DNA of 64,000 nucleotides from JBCCDY01 sp039030555 (GTDB taxonomy: Bacteria; Bacteroidota; Bacteroidia; Cytophagales; Cyclobacteriaceae), in NCBI GenBank assembly GCA_039030555.1, contig JBCCDY010000003.1:248001-312000 (forward strand). The letters run 5' to 3'. Positions 60,208 through 64,000 of the stretch are shown in pieces (the stretch's first letter is position 1; each line of letters opens with the position of its first letter). The notes under the pieces are model-generated. The model was not told where the DNA came from. It worked only from the letters and a program-made list of their open reading frames with translations, and made no database searches. A program made the position numbers and the translations under genes.

Positions 60208-62477
60208 TTTTTATTTTCTTCTTCGAATTGAGCATCCACTACAGCTAAGGCAACCATATTTACTATTTCCCTAATAGAGCTACCAATTTGAAGGATATGT
60301 ACTGGTTTGTTCATACCTAGTAGGATAGGACCAATGGCTTCCGCACCTCCTAATTCCATAAGTATCTTATAGGTAATATTTCCTGACTGTAAATCTGGGA
60401 ATATCAAAGTGTTAGCACCTTTTTCTGCTAATGCACTGAAGGAATAATTTTCTTTCTGTAATTCGGTGTTTAGTGCGGTGTTTGCTTGAATATCTCCATC
60501 GATAATTAGATTTGGAAACTTCTCCTTGGCAAGGCGAACGGCTTCCCTTACTTTTCTCGGTACTTCTCCATCGCTTGAACCAAAATTCGAATAGGAAAGA
60601 ACGGCCATCCTTGGTTCAATATCAAAGAAATTGGCAGCAGTAGCAGTCTTATCTATTATGTTGAGTAAATCTTCAGCATTCGGATTTACGTTAACGGTAG
60701 TATCTGCTAGAATAAAATATCCCTTTTTAGTTGTTAATATATACATTCCAGCCACCTTCTTGTTTTCCTTCGAGCCTATGATGTGCAAGGCAGGTCTTAT
60801 GGTAGTAGCATAGTCTTTTGTTAGGCCTGAGATAAGTGCATCTGCTTCTCCATGGTTCACCATAGCTGCACTGTAGTAGTTGCGGTCGTACATTAGCTTT
60901 TCCGCACCATAGTGTGTCATGCCTTTTCGCTTTCTTTTATCATAAAGCTCTTCGGCGTATTTGACTAGCTTTTCACCACCTTTTCTAGGGTCAATGATCT
61001 GGCATTCGGAAAGGTCAAGCTGATTTTCTTCGATGATGCTTTTTATCTTACCTTCATTACCCAGTAGGATAGGTTTAGCTATCCCTTCATCAACTACAAT
61101 CTGAGCTGCTTTTAATATTCTTGGATCATCAGCTTCGGCAAAAACTACTCTTTTAGGATCTTGCTTGGCTCGAGTAATTAACCTCGAAACCAATTTTTGG
61201 TCTACACCCAGTTTTTCTTCAAGCTCTACTCTGTACTGTCCCCAGTCTGTGATTTCTTTTCTGGCTATGCCTGAATCTATAGCCGCTTTTGCAACAGCAG
61301 GAGAAATACAGGTGATCAATCTAGGGTCAAGTGGTTTAGGTATTAGATAGTCTTTCCCGAATGAAATGGTTTTTTCTCCATAAGCTTTCACCACCATTTC
61401 GGGTACCGGTTCTTTGGCTAGGTCTGCCAATGCTTTTACGGCAGCTAATTTCATTTCTTCATTGATTGATGTGGAGCGTACATCCAATGCACCTCTAAAA
61501 ATGTACGGAAATCCCAAAACGTTATTAACCTGATTAGGATGGTCTGAGCGTCCGGTAGCCATAATAATATCTTCCCTTGCATCGCAGGCTTCCTCATAAC
61601 CTATTTCCGGATCCGGATTGGCCAATGCGAACACTATGGGCTTATCAGCCATACTTTTTATATCCTCCTGAGATAATATTCCAGCTACAGATAGCCCTAA
61701 AAACATATCCGCACCTTTTAGTGCTTCCTGGAGTGATTCGATACTCTGGTGGGTAGCAAATTGCGCTTTAGACTCGCTGAGGTTATCCCGGCTTTTTTGA
61801 ATAACCCCTTTACTATCACACATGATGATGTTTTCTTTCTTAGCCCCCAGAGATACGTATAGACTAGCGCAAGCTATAGCTGCAGCGCCAGCCCCATTAA
61901 CCACGATCTTTATTTCTTCAATTTCCTTACCGACAAGCTCCAGAGCATTTAATAAGCCTGCTGCTGAAATAATAGCCGTACCATGCTGATCATCGTGCAT
62001 GATCGGAATCTTCATTTCTTTTCGGAGCGTTTGTTCAATGTGAAAGCTTTCAGGAGCTTTAATATCTTCTAAATTAATGCCTCCGAAAGTGGGCTCTAAA
62101 GATTTAACGATCTCTATGAACTTCTCAGGGTCCTTTTCATTGATTTCAATATCGAAGACATCAATTCCAGCAAATTTCTTAAAAAGCACGCCTTTACCTT
62201 CCATTACAGGCTTGGAAGCTAATGCACCAATATCACCGAGTCCTAATACGGCTGTACCATTACTAATTACCCCAACAAGATTGCCTTTAGAAGTATATTT
62301 GTAAGCATCTTCCTCGTTCTTATGGATCTCTTTGCAGGGTTCGGCGACCCCGGGAGAGTAGGCCAAAGCAAGATCCAGTTGAGAACTTAAAAGTTTGGTA
62401 GGAATAACTTCAATTTTACCAGGTTGTCCTTGCATGTGGTAATTCAAGGAATCCTGCTTTCGGATTTTGATGCTCAT
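60204..62477 (-). CDS. maeB: NADP-dependent malic enzyme (fused to phosphotransacetylase-like domain)
   Basis: The enzyme oxidatively decarboxylates malate to pyruvate with NADP. The 757-residue protein has the malic N-terminal domain (LALAYSPGVAEPCKEI, KGNLVGVISNGTAVLGLGDIGALASKPVMEGK) with metal ligands in MHDDQHGTA, an NADP-binding domain with VVNGAGAAAIACASLY near 190, and from about residue 430 a phosphate acetyl/butyryltransferase-like domain (LITRAKQDPKRVVFAEADDPRIL) that in MaeB is usually regulatory. It is the first gene of the operon leading to ruvA and sprA. The NADP call follows the MaeB-type layout. Confidence 0.95.
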   Translation of the reverse strand: MSIKIRKQDSLNYHMQGQPGKIEVIPTKLLSSQLDLALAYSPGVAEPCKEIHKNEEDAYKYTSKGNLVGVISNGTAVLGLGDIGALASKPVMEGKGVLFKKFAGIDVFDIEINEKDPEKFIEIVKSLEPTFGGINLEDIKAPESFHIEQTLRKEMKIPIMHDDQHGTAIISAAGLLNALELVGKEIEEIKIVVNGAGAAAIACASLYVSLGAKKENIIMCDSKGVIQKSRDNLSESKAQFATHQSIESLQEALKGADMFLGLSVAGILSQEDIKSMADKPIVFALANPDPEIGYEEACDAREDIIMATGRSDHPNQVNNVLGFPYIFRGALDVRSTSINEEMKLAAVKALADLAKEPVPEMVVKAYGEKTISFGKDYLIPKPLDPRLITCISPAVAKAAIDSGIARKEITDWGQYRVELEEKLGVDQKLVSRLITRAKQDPKRVVFAEADDPRILKAAQIVVDEGIAKPILLGNEGKIKSIIEENQLDLSECQIIDPRKGGEKLVKYAEELYDKRKRKGMTHYGAEKLMYDRNYYSAAMVNHGEADALISGLTKDYATTIRPALHIIGSKENKKVAGMYILTTKKGYFILADTTVNVNPNAEDLLNIIDKTATAANFFDIEPRMAVLSYSNFGSSDGEVPRKVREAVRLAKEKFPNLIIDGDIQANTALNTELQKENYSFSALAEKGANTLIFPDLQSGNITYKILMELGGAEAIGPILLGMNKPVHILQIGSSIREIVNMVALAVVDAQFEEENKK

Positions 62478-62531
62478 GTTTGAGTGGTTTGTGGAATAGT
62501 GTAAAGCTAAAATAGAAATTTAAAGGCTTTC

Positions 62532-63626
62532 CTAGCTCTCAACTTCAGCTTTTGTTTGAAACGTGGAAAGGATGCTTTCCAATTCCATCATGGTATTTCT
62601 TTTATCTTCACCAGGGCTATCTACATATCCCTCTATGTAATAAATTCGATTTAACTCTTCGTCTACCAATACGTAACTTAAAAATGCGCCTCCTCTGGAA
62701 AGATCGCTTAGTTTCCATAATCCTCTGGATTCGACCGCATATTTACCTTTAAAGTTTATTTCTTTCGACTCCGGAGGGAATCTTTCTTCAGTAGTCATGA
62801 AAATTCGAGGTACTTCGATGTCTTTTATATACTTCTTACCAATTCCGTTTCGTAGACGAAGTATATTTTCAGCAGTGAAAAGCTCCTGTGACCGATAATC
62901 CTGATAATAGATGAAGATGTTTTTATCGATTCTTTGGTCAAATTGCCTAAGCCAAACGAAGTTTGAGTCTTCTTTTGCAAGGTCGTAACCAAATGGTATT
63001 AAAAGCTTAAAATCATGTTTACTCAACAGATCTTTAGAAAGCTCTTTTTTTGAATTTTTTCGAAGACTTTCAAGTCTCCTCTCTTTCTCAACGTTTATGA
63101 ATCGATCTCTTATAGACTGTTTATTTTTCTCAAGGTTATTAAGTAGCTCTACGTCATTCTTACCAAATAAGTGTAAAACATCTTGTCCTTTAGCAAACTG
63201 ATTAGGTCTGGGTAGCATAAAAAGATCAGGCTTGGATTTTATCTGCTGAATGGAATTATCCGTAAAGTTTCTCATTAAAATTCTTCCTCCCTGGGTATTA
63301 TCGTCAATCGTAGCTACGTAGACTAGGCTTTTAACCAATCTGAGTACTGAATTTACAGCTTGTGGCCTCACGAAACGAGCGTTGAAATAGGGTTCTGGTT
63401 GGGGAAGCCCAGGAATACTAGCCCTAAAAATATCCCTAAGTATTTCACCTACCGGACCGGCATTTTTAGTTGAATCGATTACGATGATGATTTCACCGTC
63501 AGCACCTCGCGCGTTTGGTAAGGTTTCATTATCGAATTTCTCACTTCCTGATTCAGAACATGAAATGAAGAAGATTATACTTATTAGTGGAAGTAGTAAT
63601 CTGAAAAAAATCATAGACCTTAACAT
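62532..63626 (-). CDS. DUF4837-family lipoprotein
   Basis: The 364-residue protein starts MLRSMIFFRLLLPLISIIFFISC; the lipobox FISC gives a lipid-anchored Cys, so it is probably in the outer or inner membrane on the periplasmic side. The mature part has the DUF4837 sequence features: DGEIIIVIDSTKNAGPVGE, FVRPQAVNSVLRLVKSLVYV and the C-terminal EERFPPESKEINFKGKYAVESRGLW. The function is unknown, but the family is nearly universal in Bacteroidota. It lies between the LysM gene (upstream) and maeB. A second ATG at 63,614 is an alternative start. Confidence 0.9.
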   Translation of the reverse strand: MLRSMIFFRLLLPLISIIFFISCSESGSEKFDNETLPNARGADGEIIIVIDSTKNAGPVGEILRDIFRASIPGLPQPEPYFNARFVRPQAVNSVLRLVKSLVYVATIDDNTQGGRILMRNFTDNSIQQIKSKPDLFMLPRPNQFAKGQDVLHLFGKNDVELLNNLEKNKQSIRDRFINVEKERRLESLRKNSKKELSKDLLSKHDFKLLIPFGYDLAKEDSNFVWLRQFDQRIDKNIFIYYQDYRSQELFTAENILRLRNGIGKKYIKDIEVPRIFMTTEERFPPESKEINFKGKYAVESRGLWKLSDLSRGGAFLSYVLVDEELNRIYYIEGYVDSPGEDKRNTMMELESILSTFQTKAEVES

Positions 63627-63681
63627 TGGTTATTTATGCATGAAACCTTTGTGAATTACATAACTTAAATATTCTCAAAGA

Positions 63682-64000
63682 TTAACCCACAATCAATTTT
63701 TGGCCTGGTTTTATTTTGTTGGACGTCAGATTATTAAGTTTCTTAATCTTTTCTATTGAAAGCCCTTCATACATTTTCGATATATCCCAAAGCGTATCTC
63801 CCGGCATAACTAAATGCACTTTTGTTCCTGAGGGAAGAATAATATCAGGTCTTGTGGTTTCAGGTTTGACTTTTGCAACGGTTCTTTCTTTAGTTCCAGG
63901 GTAAACCCAGATGTTAAGACGCTGTCCTGATCGGATCATATTTCCTCTAATCCCATTCCATTTTCGTAAATCAGATACACGAACCTGGTATCTTTCGGCT
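63682..64000 (-). CDS. LysM-domain protein, C-terminal part
   Basis: The reading frame is open across the right window edge; the visible 105 residues are the C-terminus. They contain the end of one LysM unit (YQVRVSDLRKWNGI, then MIRSGQRLNIWVYPG) and a complete second LysM (HLVMPGDTLWDISKMYEGLSIEKIKKLNNL, IKPGQKLIVG). LysM modules bind peptidoglycan or chitin-like glycans. In this phylum such tails commonly belong to membrane-bound lytic transglycosylases of the MltD type, but the catalytic part is outside the window. It lies 55 bases upstream of the DUF4837 gene. Confidence 0.9.
   Translation of the reverse strand, partial: AERYQVRVSDLRKWNGIRGNMIRSGQRLNIWVYPGTKERTVAKVKPETTRPDIILPSGTKVHLVMPGDTLWDISKMYEGLSIEKIKKLNNLTSNKIKPGQKLIVG

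Noticed and set aside
1..64000. CRISPR array, prophage, transposon, defence or toxin-antitoxin locus
   Set aside because: No regularly spaced repeats, transposase, integrase, phage structural gene, restriction enzyme or recognisable toxin-antitoxin pair was seen on either strand.

Overview
The window reads as chromosomal DNA of a marine or environmental member of the Bacteroidota, most likely the order Cytophagales. The support is SprA (the type IX secretion translocon protein, about 2,400 residues), two ECF sigma / FecR anti-sigma pairs, an STN-type TonB-dependent receptor, WG-repeat proteins, PafA-type alkaline phosphatase, DUF4837, type B L31 and promoters of the TTG-N19-TAnnTTTG type. The DNA is AT-rich throughout and densely coding. 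I see no insertion sequence, phage gene, integrase, CRISPR array or rRNA; there is one tRNA gene.

Layout. 1-4.4 kb (minus strand): an operon plsC, gatC, a large membrane-TPR protein and a corrinoid adenosyltransferase cut by the window edge. 4.5-9.3 kb: ahcY with a strong terminator, then birA diverging from rsfS-ftsH. 9.3-12.4 kb: an exported WG-repeat protein converging on a DUF6503-like protein. 12.6-18.2 kb: ECF sigma factor, FecR anti-sigma factor, TonB-dependent receptor and an exported beta-propeller-like protein, a classic surface-signalled uptake locus. 18.4-22.6 kb (minus): an AraC-type membrane regulator followed by four exported proteins (DJ-1-like, NTF2-like, serine hydrolase with TPRs, second NTF2-like).

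22.7-29.3 kb: tRNA-Pro with anticodon AGG, an undescribed 48-residue gene with its own terminator, yaaA, a TPR/WG protein, an alkaline phosphatase and two small unknown genes. 29.3-35.2 kb (minus): a GlmU-like protein, holB, hemC, a cyclophilin-type prolyl isomerase and an rmlD-like reductase, followed by a duplicated and broken 3' end of that reductase gene. 35.4-41.4 kb: rpmE2 diverging from a Wzi/RemB-like outer membrane protein, an MsbA-like exporter, a small membrane protein and comM. 41.5-47.5 kb: an exported TPR protein diverging from a second ECF/FecR pair, whose third gene has STN and carboxypeptidase-regulatory domains but no receptor barrel.

47.7-64 kb: gcvP converges on the minus-strand operon maeB-ruvA-sprA-gcvH-vanZ-tonB across a perfect 36-bp palindromic terminator; upstream of maeB lie a DUF4837 lipoprotein and the C-terminal end of a LysM protein. 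Two glycine-cleavage proteins (GcvP, GcvH) therefore lie on opposite strands less than 2 kb apart, with GcvH embedded in the secretion/gliding operon.

The most novel-looking items are the SKFDDLK-repeat micro-gene at 22.96 kb, the barrel-less ECF/FecR/STN module at 44-47.5 kb, the AraC-linked exported-enzyme cluster at 18-22.5 kb, and the rmlD tail duplication flanking a small coiled-coil gene at 29.3-30.1 kb. None can be called a new system from sequence alone.
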